This document shows positions 17,185 through 25,476 of a DNA stretch of 64,000 bases, piece by piece. The notes below the pieces were generated by a model that saw nothing but the letters and a program-made list of their open reading frames with translations, had not been told where the DNA came from and searched no databases. How positions within the stretch are numbered: position 1 is the first letter of the stretch; each line of letters opens with the position of its first letter. Made by a program: the position numbers and the translations under genes. Source of the DNA: Anaerolineales bacterium (lineage in GTDB: Bacteria > Chloroflexota > Anaerolineae > 4572-78 > NAK82); NCBI GenBank assembly GCA_020343875.1, contig CP070811.1, positions 3,781,229-3,845,228 on the forward strand, read 5' to 3'.

Positions 17185-17955
17185 CTACCGTGTGTTATGC
17201 TGGCAGATGAACTCTCGCACCAGCTGGTTACATTCGTCACGGTTGGCGCGCTCGCTGTGGGGGCTGTGCCCACCCTCCTGAAAGAGGTACAATTGCGCAT
17301 CCGGGATTTGGGCGGTCAAGGTTTTAATCTCTGTAACGCTGGAGTGTGGGTCGTGGATGCCGTGCATCACCAGAGTAGGCGTCTGGATCTCGGGCAGCCG
17401 CCCGTCGTACAGGTTGCCGTCCATCTCGTTTAATCTCAGCCAAACATTTCCCCAGTTGGCCACTACCTGGTTCCAGTTCTTGCCGTGCCCCTCTTGCAGA
17501 CGTTGAATGGCTCGCTCGGGGAGGAAGCCTTCAGGTTCGCTTACCCCAAACTCGAAAGTCTCCAAAGAGTCTGTCTTGCGACGCCACAGATGTGTTCCTT
17601 CCAGGATCAGGGCTTGTACTCGACGGGGGTATTTGATGGCCATCCAGGCGGCTATAATGGCCCCATCAGAGTGCCCCCATAGGATGGGATCCGCGACTGA
17701 TAGACTGTCCAGCAGCATCAGCATGTCATCAGCGTTGCGCACATGATAGTCGACAGGCAGATGGTCCAGGGGCGTGCTGCGCCCGTAGCCGCGCCGGTCG
17801 GGGATGATGAGGCGATGAGAGGAAAAGGTCTCAATTTGTGAGTGAAACCAATCCACATAGCGGCCTAATCCACCATGCAGCAATAGCAGGGGTGAGCCAT
17901 TGCCGATGTCGTCGTAGTAAAGCCTCGCTTGATCGGGAAGCGTGAATTCAGGCAT
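17185..17955 (-). CDS. Alpha/beta hydrolase
   Basis: A 256-residue cytoplasmic alpha/beta-fold hydrolase without a signal peptide. The oxyanion block is LLLLHGGLG, the nucleophile elbow is WGHSDGAII with Ser96, the acid is in VMHGIHDPHSS, and the catalytic His is in EGGHSPHSE. This pattern is common to small esterases and C-C bond hydrolases. It lies 11 bases downstream of an HpaI-family aldolase, so the two are probably cotranscribed in an aromatic or sugar-acid breakdown route. The substrate is unknown. Confidence 0.88.
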   Translation of the reverse strand: MPEFTLPDQARLYYDDIGNGSPLLLLHGGLGRYVDWFHSQIETFSSHRLIIPDRRGYGRSTPLDHLPVDYHVRNADDMLMLLDSLSVADPILWGHSDGAIIAAWMAIKYPRRVQALILEGTHLWRRKTDSLETFEFGVSEPEGFLPERAIQRLQEGHGKNWNQVVANWGNVWLRLNEMDGNLYDGRLPEIQTPTLVMHGIHDPHSSVTEIKTLTAQIPDAQLYLFQEGGHSPHSERANRDECNQLVREFICQHNTR

Positions 17956-17966
17956 CAGGCATGTCC

Positions 17967-18803
17967 TTAGACGATATGGCCTGCATCTTCTGTCTTCGAC
18001 TCGGGTCTATCGGGAATGGTGCTTTCCAAAGATACTTTGAGTTGGCGCAATCCCAGGTTGAGCCCGTTTGTAATGAAGAAGGTATCAGAGCCATGCACAA
18101 AGAAATTACAACCCCATTCTGCCCAGCACAATTGCTGTTTGACGTCACCGTTAATACTGTGAATGCCGACGCCGGTGTCGTGCTCTCGACAGGTTTCAAT
18201 CACACTCTTGATCGCCTGGTTGAAGGTTGAATGGTCGAATTGACTCGGCACACCATGGGATACTGAGAAATCATGAGGCCCGATAAGAACCGCGTCTACC
18301 CCACCCACAGCCAACATATCCGGTAGATTTTCTACCCCGGCCGGGCTCTCTATCATGATAACCAGCACAGCGTCTGGATTGTAGTCTTTGAGATAAACAC
18401 CTGTCTCATCGCTTGGGAATTTGCCCTGATCAAGAACGGCCTGCAGAGCGGCACCCTTGAGGGGGCGATATTTTACGGCGCCCACCAGGCGCTTGACCTG
18501 GTCAACAGTCTCTAGGTACGGTACAATGATGCCATGGGCACCCAAGTCCAGCCCCATCGCAGCAAGAGTTGGTGACGCTTCAGGAATGCGCAAGAGAGGA
18601 GCGACTCCGTGCGCAGCGTAGGCCTGGGCCGCCCAGGCCACCGTTTCACGGTTTTGCGGCGTATGCTCGGTGTCGATAAACACAAAATCCAGACCTAGAT
18701 CGGCGAAGTGCTTTGGCCACTTGGGCTGGCCATACCCTACCACACAGGTGCCATACACGCATTGACCAGCAGTCAGTGCTTGTCGAAGCTCTCTCCCACG
18801 CAT
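17967..18803 (-). CDS. HpcH/HpaI-family aldolase
   Basis: A 278-residue class II (metal-dependent) pyruvate aldolase of the HpcH/HpaI/GarL family, which splits 2-keto-3-deoxy or 4-hydroxy-2-oxo acids to pyruvate and an aldehyde. Family blocks are FVFIDTEHTPQNRE, LLRIPEASP, MIESPAGVENL (metal-binding Glu) and IGPHDFSVSHG (metal-binding Asp). Together with the hydrolase downstream and a KduD-like dehydrogenase upstream, it suggests sugar-acid breakdown. No good SD was identified before ATG 18803. Confidence 0.9.
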   Translation of the reverse strand: MRGRELRQALTAGQCVYGTCVVGYGQPKWPKHFADLGLDFVFIDTEHTPQNRETVAWAAQAYAAHGVAPLLRIPEASPTLAAMGLDLGAHGIIVPYLETVDQVKRLVGAVKYRPLKGAALQAVLDQGKFPSDETGVYLKDYNPDAVLVIMIESPAGVENLPDMLAVGGVDAVLIGPHDFSVSHGVPSQFDHSTFNQAIKSVIETCREHDTGVGIHSINGDVKQQLCWAEWGCNFFVHGSDTFFITNGLNLGLRQLKVSLESTIPDRPESKTEDAGHIV

Positions 18804-19218
18804 TTGAGATACCCCCTCAGAAAGAATGTCACGTAGCTTAGGTGATTAGAGTCCTGCTAGTTGGTGGGCCTCTTCCATTTATCTGTCGGTCAACGAGGCC
18901 AAGCGCGCCGCATCCGCATTTCTCTGGTACTCTTGCAGAACCTCCACAGCACATCTGAGATCGAGTGTTATGTTATCTGATATCGGATATCCGCCATCTA
19001 CGCTCATCATTTTATTACTGTTTACTTCGGTTGTAGATGGTCCACAAAAATGCCAGCAATCCCACGTGCGCCACGTTACAGAGGCGATTTTTTGCCTTGA
19101 GATGACATCATGCAGTGCTGTACCAGATGTCTCAATGAATTAGCACCTCGGTGTAATGTGTAGACCGAAGTTTTCCCAGCCTCAAGGGGAGGGGACAGAA
19201 GCAAATATTCCTAATCGC
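18804..19218. other. 415-base gap without a recognisable gene
   Basis: Between the SDR gene and the aldolase gene, both on the minus strand. It holds no supported coding frame, terminator or clear promoter. A short GATATCGGATATC repeat lies near 18979-18991. It may be the aldolase promoter region. Confidence 0.5.
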
Positions 19219-19962
19219 CTAGCGTCCGAGCCATCCGCCGTCGACAGGGATAACAGCGCCGGTGATGTAGTCTGATGCGTCAGAGGCTAGGAAGATTGCC
19301 ACTCCCTTCATATCTTCTGGTTTACCCCAACGTCCTGCAGGGATGCGGGCTAGGATCATCTGATTCCGCTTGGGGTCGGCAATCAGGGCTTCGTTCATCT
19401 CAGTGGCCATGTAGCCAGGTACGATGGCATTAATGTTTACCCCTCGGCCTGCCCACTCATTCGAAAAGGCTTTGGTTAGCTGCGTCACACCTCCTTTGGC
19501 GGCAGCATAAGCCGGTATGGTGATTCCCCCAAAGAAACTGAGCAGCGAAGCGATGTTGATGATCTTCCCTTTACCCTTTGCCAGCATCACCCGCCCTGCC
19601 AGCTGGTTTAACAAGAACATCGAAGTGAGGTTGACTTCCAATACATGATCCCAATCTTCGATTGGGAAATCTTCAGCGGGGTGACGTCGCTGAATGCCAT
19701 GGCTAACGATAAGTATGTCCAGGGTTCCCAATGTTTCGGTGCACTCCTCAAACGCCCGCTGCAATTGACTGCGCTCGGAGAGATCGGCCCGGATAGCAAG
19801 CGTGTTCCCCATCTGTTTAGCGGTAGTGAATACGTTCTCACTACTGCCTAGAATAGCAACCTCAGCACCCGCCTCAAGTAGAGCCTCGGCCATTGCGCGA
19901 CCTAAGCCTCGACTGCCTCCCGTCACTAGGGCCTTCTTGTCTGTCAAGTCAAAATAATTCAT
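19219..19962 (-). CDS. Short-chain dehydrogenase/reductase, KduD-like
   Basis: A 247-residue NAD(P)-dependent SDR. Nucleotide-binding TGGSRGLG at 14-21, catalytic Ser139, Tyr152 and Lys156 (AYAAAKGG), and a family-typical PVDGGWLGR end. Blocks such as GIQRRHPAEDFPIEDW and RIPAGRWGKPEDM resemble 2-deoxy-D-gluconate/2-dehydro-3-deoxy-D-gluconate dehydrogenase (KduD), fitting the downstream aldolase. AGAGGAAG precedes ATG 19962. Exact substrate remains uncertain since many SDRs share these blocks. Confidence 0.88.
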   Translation of the reverse strand: MNYFDLTDKKALVTGGSRGLGRAMAEALLEAGAEVAILGSSENVFTTAKQMGNTLAIRADLSERSQLQRAFEECTETLGTLDILIVSHGIQRRHPAEDFPIEDWDHVLEVNLTSMFLLNQLAGRVMLAKGKGKIINIASLLSFFGGITIPAYAAAKGGVTQLTKAFSNEWAGRGVNINAIVPGYMATEMNEALIADPKRNQMILARIPAGRWGKPEDMKGVAIFLASDASDYITGAVIPVDGGWLGR

Positions 19963-20138
19963 AAGCTGCTTCCTCTTTGTGCTCTATCGAAGTCCCTGCT
20001 CGGGAATCAGCCGGATGCAGCCCTAATGGCGCAGCCACGGGCGTGTCATTGCCATTGTGATGGGGCAGGCTATTCAATGTAAGTGATCCTGCCCGGATCT
20101 ACATCTGAGCCTGTGGTCAGGAGCCTAGTTCAGGGCGC

Positions 20139-20178
20139 ATCCCCCAGGTTTGTCACGATTTCCTCAAGAGCTGGGACG
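20139..20178 (+). repeat. Dispersed 40-base repeat, copy A
   Basis: About 34 of 40 bases match 25400-25439. Core is CCCAGGTTTGTC then CGAT and a closing CTGGGACG; the CCCAG/CTGGG ends can pair. It lies just upstream of the promoter of the cobalamin riboswitch transcript. Confidence 0.6.
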
Positions 20179-20188
20179 CCCCCCATAG

Positions 20189-20217
20189 TTCATAGATATC
20201 CTATTTGCGAATATAAT
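20189..20217 (+). promoter_or_regulatory. Probable promoter of the cobalamin riboswitch transcript
   Basis: TTCATA (20189-20194), 17-base spacer, TATAAT (20212-20217). The start would be near 20224, about 60 bases before the riboswitch core. Confidence 0.65.
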
Positions 20218-20284
20218 GTGTAGGGTGTGCTTTGTCAAATCAGCTACGGGCCAGCTTAATCTGAAGGCAGTTCCAGTTGACGCG

Positions 20285-20540
20285 CACCGTTATGCATGGT
20301 AACATACCCTCAAGCAGGTAGGCAATATGCACTGGCAGCGGCGCGCCAGCCGCCCGAAGGCGGGTGGCGTGCGCTCTGGTGAGCGTGGGGGAAGACCGGT
20401 GCCCCGGATCCTTTGCCTGGGGAAGGGAAATCCGGCGCTGTCCCGCAACTGTGAGGTCAGTAGACAGGATCATTGTCGAGGAGAAAGCTTCTTGACTTCG
20501 GATACCTGACCAAGCCAGAATACCCACCTCTGCCATTGCT
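20285..20540 (+). ncRNA. Cobalamin riboswitch aptamer
   Basis: The conserved core is clear: GGGGGAA, CCGGTG, AAATCCGG, then CTGTCCCGCAACTGTGAG (20443-20460 region), and the 3' element CAAGCCAGAATACCCACCT. This matches the B12-box class (adenosylcobalamin type). An extra hairpin (CCCCGG...CTGGGG) of about 25 bases separates GGTG from AAATCC, where typical members have only a few bases. It precedes an ECF-type transporter operon, so cobalamin uptake should be shut off by its own substrate. Boundaries are approximate. Confidence 0.88.
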
Positions 20541-20560
20541 CTGTACAACCTTCGTGGAAA

Positions 20561-20619
20561 GGGGGTAAGAGCATGCGCGATAGATTACCCCCGACGCCAG
20601 AAGGCAGGGGTTTCTTTTT
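20561..20619 (+). terminator. Riboswitch expression platform: switchable terminator
   Basis: Two overlapping hairpins. GGGGGTAA (20561-20568) can pair with TTACCCCC (20585-20592). Alternatively ACCCCC (20587-20592) with GCC/GGC inside and GGGGT (20607-20611) makes a terminator followed by TTTCTTTTT (20611-20619). They share the C-run and so exclude each other, as expected for cobalamin-controlled transcription termination. Confidence 0.75.
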
Positions 20620-20658
20620 GGGGTAGAAGCAAACAGGAAGGTCAGCCGGGGGTGAGGT

Positions 20659-21112
20659 GTGGGCTATGCGGTTATCGCCTATCGCCTTGGTCTGGCGATG
20701 GGCGTGCTCCTAGCTGTCTGGAGTGGGCTAAGCCTGGTTTCGGCATCCGCCGATGGTCCCTTCCAGGTAGGGCTATGTGTCCACTTTGAGGACGGCTCCA
20801 CCTTCAGCCAATGCGTGGAATTGGAAGGGGTGGGGGCGACGGGACTGGAAGTGTTGCGTCAGGCAGAGATCGACCTCTTCCTTGATCACCCCAACGTTTG
20901 CAGGGGCTGAGCTTGAGGCACAAAGCCCGTCTCCTACGCCCCAGATCTCGCTCCCAACCGGGACTTCCGCAGCTACCTCGCTACCAACACCCTCTGCCGG
21001 TCCTTCTGCTAAGGCTGGTCCGCCAACCTTTGTTTGGTTGGCGGCTGGACTGTCAGGGCTGGGGATTGTACTTTTGGGTCTGGCCTATGTCTTGATCAGC
21101 AGGCGTCCATAA
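20659..21112 (+). pseudogene. Damaged gene for an exported DUF4430-like (cobalamin-operon) surface protein
   Basis: The first frame (GTG 20659 to the stop at 20908-20910) gives a signal peptide (about 1-31, ending SASAD) and an N-terminal domain VGLCVHFEDGSTFSQCVELEG ... resembling DUF4430/transcobalamin-type proteins found with ECF vitamin transporters. It stops at VCRG, where relatives continue. In the +1-shifted frame the sequence goes on directly as a Pro/Ser/Thr-rich linker (LEAQSPSPTPQ) and a C-terminal membrane anchor (VWLAAGLSGLGIVLLGLAYVL) to 21112. The simplest reading is an internal deletion with frameshift; a sequencing error or two short genes are alternatives. The DUF4430 match is from memory of the family. 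Confidence 0.55.
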
Positions 21113-21125
21113 AGAGGGGGCACCT

Positions 21126-22244
21126 ATGATGTATCACCCAATAACCTGGAGCCTATGGCTGCTGGCTGCCCTGATGCCTGTTGTGCTCACCAAGAATCCC
21201 TTTTATTTGTTGGTCGCCATTCTGGCTGTGGCTGTCAATTACCTCGCCCTGGGCCACAGCTCGCCAACTGCCGAAGGATGGAAGAGCTTTCTTCGCCTGG
21301 GGTTGGTACTGGTCTTATTCAGCATGGCTTTCAATTTGCTGTTCGTCAGTGCTGGCGATACTTTGTTAATTACGCTCCCCAAATTGCATTGGAGCCTGGC
21401 GATCCTGGCAAGTCAACCGGTGCTAATACAGATTGGCGGGCCGGTCACCCTGGAAAGCGTCGTCTACGGCTTGACTACTGGGCTGGCCTTGATGGGGGTG
21501 CTCATTACTTTTGCCACTTTCAACACGCTGGTGGACCATTACCAGCTCTTACGCAGCATCCCGCGCTTTCTTTACCAGTCGGCCATTGTGGCTTCTATTG
21601 GAATCACCTTTGTGCCCCAAATGGTCATTGCGCAGCGTGAAATCCGTGAGGCACAGGCTTTGCGTGGCCATCGTTTCCGGGTTATACGTGACTTACCTCC
21701 CCTCTTCATCGCACTCCTGGCGGAAGGCCTGGAGCGCAGCATCACCCTGGCCGAGTCGATGGACGCGCGCGGTTTTGGTGGCCAGCCATCGCCAGCCTCC
21801 TCAGGAACGGCTGGTGCACATACTCCGTCGCCAGATCTCCTGCTCAAAAGTGTCATTGCTCTGGCCCTGGTCATTCTTGCCAGCGGGGCTTTCGCTCTAA
21901 GTTACTTCCCTAACCGGGCCATTGGGGGGGCGACGATGCTGATTGGTAGCGGGACGCTGGTGGTCGCTCTGTGGATGGTGGGCCAAGGCGTGCAGCGAAG
22001 TCGCTATCGACGCGATTTGTGGCGCAGGCGAGACCTGCTGGTAGCTGGCGCCTCGGTCGTTGTTTGCCTGCTGATTATGGCGATCTGGCTCACGGATCGG
22101 TCTGTCTTTGCCTTTTACCCTTATCCGCGCCTGAACTGGCCCGACTTCAACGCCTGGATCGGGCTGCCCCTGTTACTACTAACCATGCCGGCCCTGGCCA
22201 ACCGCCTGACTGGGGAACCCCTTGGAGAACTCGCTCATGATTGA
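21126..22244 (+). CDS. ecfT: ECF transporter T component (CbiQ/EcfT family)
   Basis: A 372-residue polytopic membrane protein. EcfT coupling motifs with the A-R-G pattern are present: EAQALRGHRF and AESMDARGFGG (cytoplasmic coupling helices contacting the ATPases). Longer than usual (about 260-270 aa) due to a C-terminal extension with two or three more hydrophobic segments. The last 8 bases overlap the start of the ATPase gene. With the riboswitch in front, the transporter most likely imports cobalamin or a precursor. Confidence 0.9.
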   Translation: MMYHPITWSLWLLAALMPVVLTKNPFYLLVAILAVAVNYLALGHSSPTAEGWKSFLRLGLVLVLFSMAFNLLFVSAGDTLLITLPKLHWSLAILASQPVLIQIGGPVTLESVVYGLTTGLALMGVLITFATFNTLVDHYQLLRSIPRFLYQSAIVASIGITFVPQMVIAQREIREAQALRGHRFRVIRDLPPLFIALLAEGLERSITLAESMDARGFGGQPSPASSGTAGAHTPSPDLLLKSVIALALVILASGAFALSYFPNRAIGGATMLIGSGTLVVALWMVGQGVQRSRYRRDLWRRRDLLVAGASVVVCLLIMAIWLTDRSVFAFYPYPRLNWPDFNAWIGLPLLLLTMPALANRLTGEPLGELAHD

Positions 22245-23880
22245 ACTAAAAAGCGTTACCTATCATTATCCCAACCAGACACTCCCTGCTTTGCGCTCTG
22301 CTTCCCTCAGCGTATCGGCCGGTGAATTTCTGCTGGTAGTGGGGCCGTCAGGCTCAGGCAAAAGCACACTCCTGCGCTGTTTGAATGGGCTAGTTCCTCA
22401 TTTTCACGGGGGGACGCTTCGAGGTGAAGTGAGCGTGGCCGGGCGTGACCCGGTAGCCTTTGGGCCGCGGGGCATGAGCGACGTGGTGGGATTCGTTTTT
22501 CAGGACCCGGAAGCGCAGTTTGTCACCCAACGGGTGGAAGACGAACTGGCTTTTGCTATGGAGAATCACAATCTCTCGCAGATTACCATGCGCAAGCGGG
22601 TGGAGGAGGTGCTGGATCAGCTTTCTATTGCCCATCTGCGCCAGCGGCGGGTCGACACTCTTTCAGGTGGTGAGCGCCAGCGAGTTGCCATCGGAAGTGT
22701 GCTGACGTTGCATCCCAGCCTGCTGGTGCTTGATGAGCCCACATCCCAGCTCGACCCCCAGGCAGCCGAGGAAGTACTGACTACCTTGCAGAAGCTGAAC
22801 GAGGATTTGGGGCTGACCATAGTCATCTCTGAGCATCGGTTGGAGCGGGTGGCGCAATATGCTGATAAAGTGTGTTATCTGCCGGGGCGAGGCCAACCGC
22901 TCATCGTGGGCGACCCGCGCCAGGTGCTGGCGGAGGCGGCACTTGCCCCCCCCGTGGTACGGTTAGGTCGGGCGCTCGACTGGCAACCCTTGCCGCTGAC
23001 TATCAAAGATGGGCGCCCCTTTGCCACTGACTTGCTTCGCTCCATAGACCAGGAGCACCCGATTACCGTCAAATCTGGGTTGCCAAAGGACAGAGACTCT
23101 TCTGGCCGGCCAGAGGCCCTTTCTCCGCCCGTTATTATCGCTGATGGGGTGTGGTATCGTTACAATGGAACTGAAGCGCTGAGGGGAGTGAGCTTAGAAG
23201 TGCAGCGGGGTGAACTGGTGGCCTTGATGGGACGCAATGGGTCGGGCAAGAGCACGTTGCTCAAGAATATGGTGGGGTTGCTGCGGCCCCAACGGGGTAA
23301 AATTCGCATCTTGGATCACGACATGCGTGAGGCCTCTCTGACCGAGGTGACTCGGCGGGTGGGCTTTGTGCCTCAAAATCCAGGCCGGCTGCTGTTCAAC
23401 GAGACACTGGCCGAGGAGCTGGCCTTTACCTGCCGCGCGCATCAAATGCCAACTACTGACACAGGTCCCTTGCTGGATCGTCTCAAACTCACCGGTTTGG
23501 CCAGAGCCTATCCCCGTGACTTGAGCGCTGGCGAGCGGCAGCGAGCGGCCTTGGCTGCCATTCTGGTCGCCAGGCCAGAGCTCTTGTTGTTAGACGAGCC
23601 AACACGTGGCTTGGACTATGTGAATAAAGAGCAATTGACTGCCCTTCTCAACGACTTGCGTGCCGGAGGAGTGACGGTGGTGATGGCTACGCATGATGTG
23701 GAGTTGGTCGCGGGCTGTGCTGACCGGGTGGTGATCCTGGGCGAGGGGCAGTTAGTGGTGGATGGACCGGTGCGTGAGGTCATGACTGAGTCGATGATCT
23801 TCGCCTCCCAAATCAACAAGCTGCTACGCGACGACCGTTTTTTGACGGTGGAGGATGTCCTGGGTGGGCTCGGGGATTGA
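22237..23880 (+). CDS. ecfA: ECF transporter ATPase, fused A and A' domains
   Basis: A 547-residue protein with two ABC ATPase domains in one chain. The first has Walker A GPSGSGKST and signature LSGGERQR; the second has GRNGSGKST and LSAGERQR, with Walker B LLLLDEPTRG. A linker of about 60 residues (near 255-310) joins them. ATG 22237 is chosen because GGAG (22223-22226) lies 10 nt upstream and it overlaps the ecfT stop. ECF importers normally use two separate ATPases, EcfA1 and EcfA2; here one chain supplies both. Confidence 0.93.
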   Translation: MIELKSVTYHYPNQTLPALRSASLSVSAGEFLLVVGPSGSGKSTLLRCLNGLVPHFHGGTLRGEVSVAGRDPVAFGPRGMSDVVGFVFQDPEAQFVTQRVEDELAFAMENHNLSQITMRKRVEEVLDQLSIAHLRQRRVDTLSGGERQRVAIGSVLTLHPSLLVLDEPTSQLDPQAAEEVLTTLQKLNEDLGLTIVISEHRLERVAQYADKVCYLPGRGQPLIVGDPRQVLAEAALAPPVVRLGRALDWQPLPLTIKDGRPFATDLLRSIDQEHPITVKSGLPKDRDSSGRPEALSPPVIIADGVWYRYNGTEALRGVSLEVQRGELVALMGRNGSGKSTLLKNMVGLLRPQRGKIRILDHDMREASLTEVTRRVGFVPQNPGRLLFNETLAEELAFTCRAHQMPTTDTGPLLDRLKLTGLARAYPRDLSAGERQRAALAAILVARPELLLLDEPTRGLDYVNKEQLTALLNDLRAGGVTVVMATHDVELVAGCADRVVILGEGQLVVDGPVREVMTESMIFASQINKLLRDDRFLTVEDVLGGLGD

Positions 23881-23883
23881 TGC

Positions 23884-24687
23884 ATGACGAAGTCTGAATT
23901 CCTTTCGACGCTCATCCTGGCGCTGGCTAGTGGGTTGGGAGTCTGGGCTTTCCTTTATCCGTTTTTTACGCCCGCTGCAAGCCAAAGCGAAATGGCGGGT
24001 ATGGCCCACGCAGGCGACGCCCCGCTCATCTTCATTTTACTGCTGGGGCTGTGTCTGGTGGTGATCGTCGCTAACCTGGAGACGCGCCGAATGGATGCTC
24101 GGGTGGTAGCGGTATTGGGCGTGATGGTGGGCATTAATGCTACATTGCGCTTGGTTCCCGGGCCGGCTGGCTTCAGCGCAATGTTCTTCTTGCCTATCTT
24201 GTGTGGTTATGCTTTTGGGGCCGACTTTGGTTTTTTGATAGGAGCGCTGTCGATGTTAGTATCGGGGATCATCACCAGTGGAATGGGCCCCTGGCTGCCC
24301 TTTCAGATGTTCGCCGCGGGCTGGATGGGGTTGGTTTCGGGTTGGCTGCCTCACCTCTCCGGCCATAGCCGTTTGGAAGTGCTAATGCTAGCAGCCTGGG
24401 GCACTCTATGTAGTTTTATCTTTGGATTGGTGATGAATCTTTGGTTTTGGCCTTTTCTGGTGCTCCCAGGCGGGGGCCAGTCTGCGGGTGAGCTGAGCAC
24501 CACCTGGCAGCCAGGCATCGGTCTGCTGCAGACGGTGGTGCGCTACGGTCTGTATTATCTGACTACCTCCCTGTGGTGGGATGCTGGTCGTGCTATTGGC
24601 AACCTGTTGCTACTTTTGCTCTTAGGAGCGCCTGTACTACGCTTGCTACGACGCTTTCGACAACGATTTCAGTTCAGCACACAGTAG
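23884..24687 (+). CDS. ECF transporter S component (probable cobalamin binding)
   Basis: A 267-residue membrane protein with six to eight hydrophobic segments, the substrate-binding unit of the importer. The membrane pattern (GVMVGINATLRLVPGPAGFSA, GADFGFLIGALSMLVSGI, FGLVMNLWFWPF) fits the S-component family seen with corrinoid importers of the CbrT type. Specificity for cobalamin is inferred mainly from the riboswitch upstream. The gene begins 3 bases after the ATPase stop. It converges with an Rrf2 regulator gene 28 bases away; no clear terminator lies between. Confidence 0.8.
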   Translation: MTKSEFLSTLILALASGLGVWAFLYPFFTPAASQSEMAGMAHAGDAPLIFILLLGLCLVVIVANLETRRMDARVVAVLGVMVGINATLRLVPGPAGFSAMFFLPILCGYAFGADFGFLIGALSMLVSGIITSGMGPWLPFQMFAAGWMGLVSGWLPHLSGHSRLEVLMLAAWGTLCSFIFGLVMNLWFWPFLVLPGGGQSAGELSTTWQPGIGLLQTVVRYGLYYLTTSLWWDAGRAIGNLLLLLLLGAPVLRLLRRFRQRFQFSTQ

Positions 24688-24714
24688 CCCTGGTAGACTC
24701 TCGCTGCAGTATGC

Positions 24715-25155
24715 CTACTCACTATGGGCTGGCTCACCAGCTGCTTTCCGGGCTTGACGCAGAGCCAGATCCTGCATCGTCACGGCACTTAATTCACTGA
24801 CAAAACGCTCCTGAATCTCACTCCACACGTCGTGGGCCGCACAAAAAGACTCACGCTCGCAGGCGCCTGAGCGCAGCAGACAGTGGTTAAGCAGAATCGG
24901 CCCATCCACCGCCTCGACCACTTGCAGCAGCGTGACTTCTTCAGGCCGGCGGGCCAGCGACACGCCGCCCCCCATCCCTCGACTGGTAGTCACCAGGCCG
25001 GCTGTTGCCAGGCGGGAGATGACTTTTGTGAGAAACGGCAGGGGGATGCCTTGCGCCTCCGAAATGGAGGCGGTTGATACCCGGCCATTCATGGGCAACT
25101 CTGCTAGATGTATCATAGAACGAATTGCGTAATCTGCCTGACGTGTAATTTCCAT
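24715..25155 (-). CDS. Rrf2-family Fe-S transcriptional regulator
   Basis: A 146-residue winged-helix regulator. The N-terminal HTH is MEITRQADYAIRSMIHLAEL ... FLTKVISRLATAGLV, with the wing GGGVSLAR. Three cysteines, C92, C99 and C105, stand almost where IscR has its [2Fe-2S] ligands, so it likely senses Fe-S status, NO or redox. ATG 25155 is chosen over an upstream start because AGGAGGG lies 5 nt before it. A perfect inverted repeat (25228-25259) upstream may be its operator. Nearby genes do not show its target. Confidence 0.88.
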   Translation of the reverse strand: MEITRQADYAIRSMIHLAELPMNGRVSTASISEAQGIPLPFLTKVISRLATAGLVTTSRGMGGGVSLARRPEEVTLLQVVEAVDGPILLNHCLLRSGACERESFCAAHDVWSEIQERFVSELSAVTMQDLALRQARKAAGEPAHSE

Positions 25156-25227
25156 AACACCCTCCTCTGCTTTACATAAAGCCCGTATCAACATCCAACT
25201 GCTGACAAAAGCGACTGCAAAGCATCC

Positions 25228-25259
25228 TTATTGGACGTTAATTGTAAAATTTCCAATAA
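25228..25259 (-). promoter_or_regulatory. Inverted repeat upstream of the Rrf2 gene
   Basis: TTATTGGA (25228-25235) and TCCAATAA (25252-25259), perfect 8-bp arms 16 bases apart in an AT-rich stretch, 73 bases before the gene. It is a candidate autoregulatory site. Confidence 0.5.
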
Positions 25260-25399
25260 TAATAGCACATCCTTGCCTAATGGTCAATAGTGGGATGTCT
25301 TCTTGTATGCCAGCCCAAGCGCGCCACATTGACGCTGTCAGCCAGGGCTGGACTGGTTAAGACGGGGCCTCCCCAAAAACTGGAAAAGCACAGAGGCTT

Positions 25400-25439
25400 A
25401 TCCCCCCAGGTTTGTCCCGATGCCCTAAAGCCTGGGACG
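25400..25439 (+). repeat. Dispersed 40-base repeat, copy B
   Basis: Partner of 20139-20178 with about 34 of 40 identical bases. CCCAGG and CCTGGG near the ends can pair. It lies 38 bases from the 3' end of the phosphotransferase gene. Confidence 0.6.
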
Positions 25440-25476
25440 TATCCGGTGAAGATTGTCAGCACTGCTAACCAAATTA

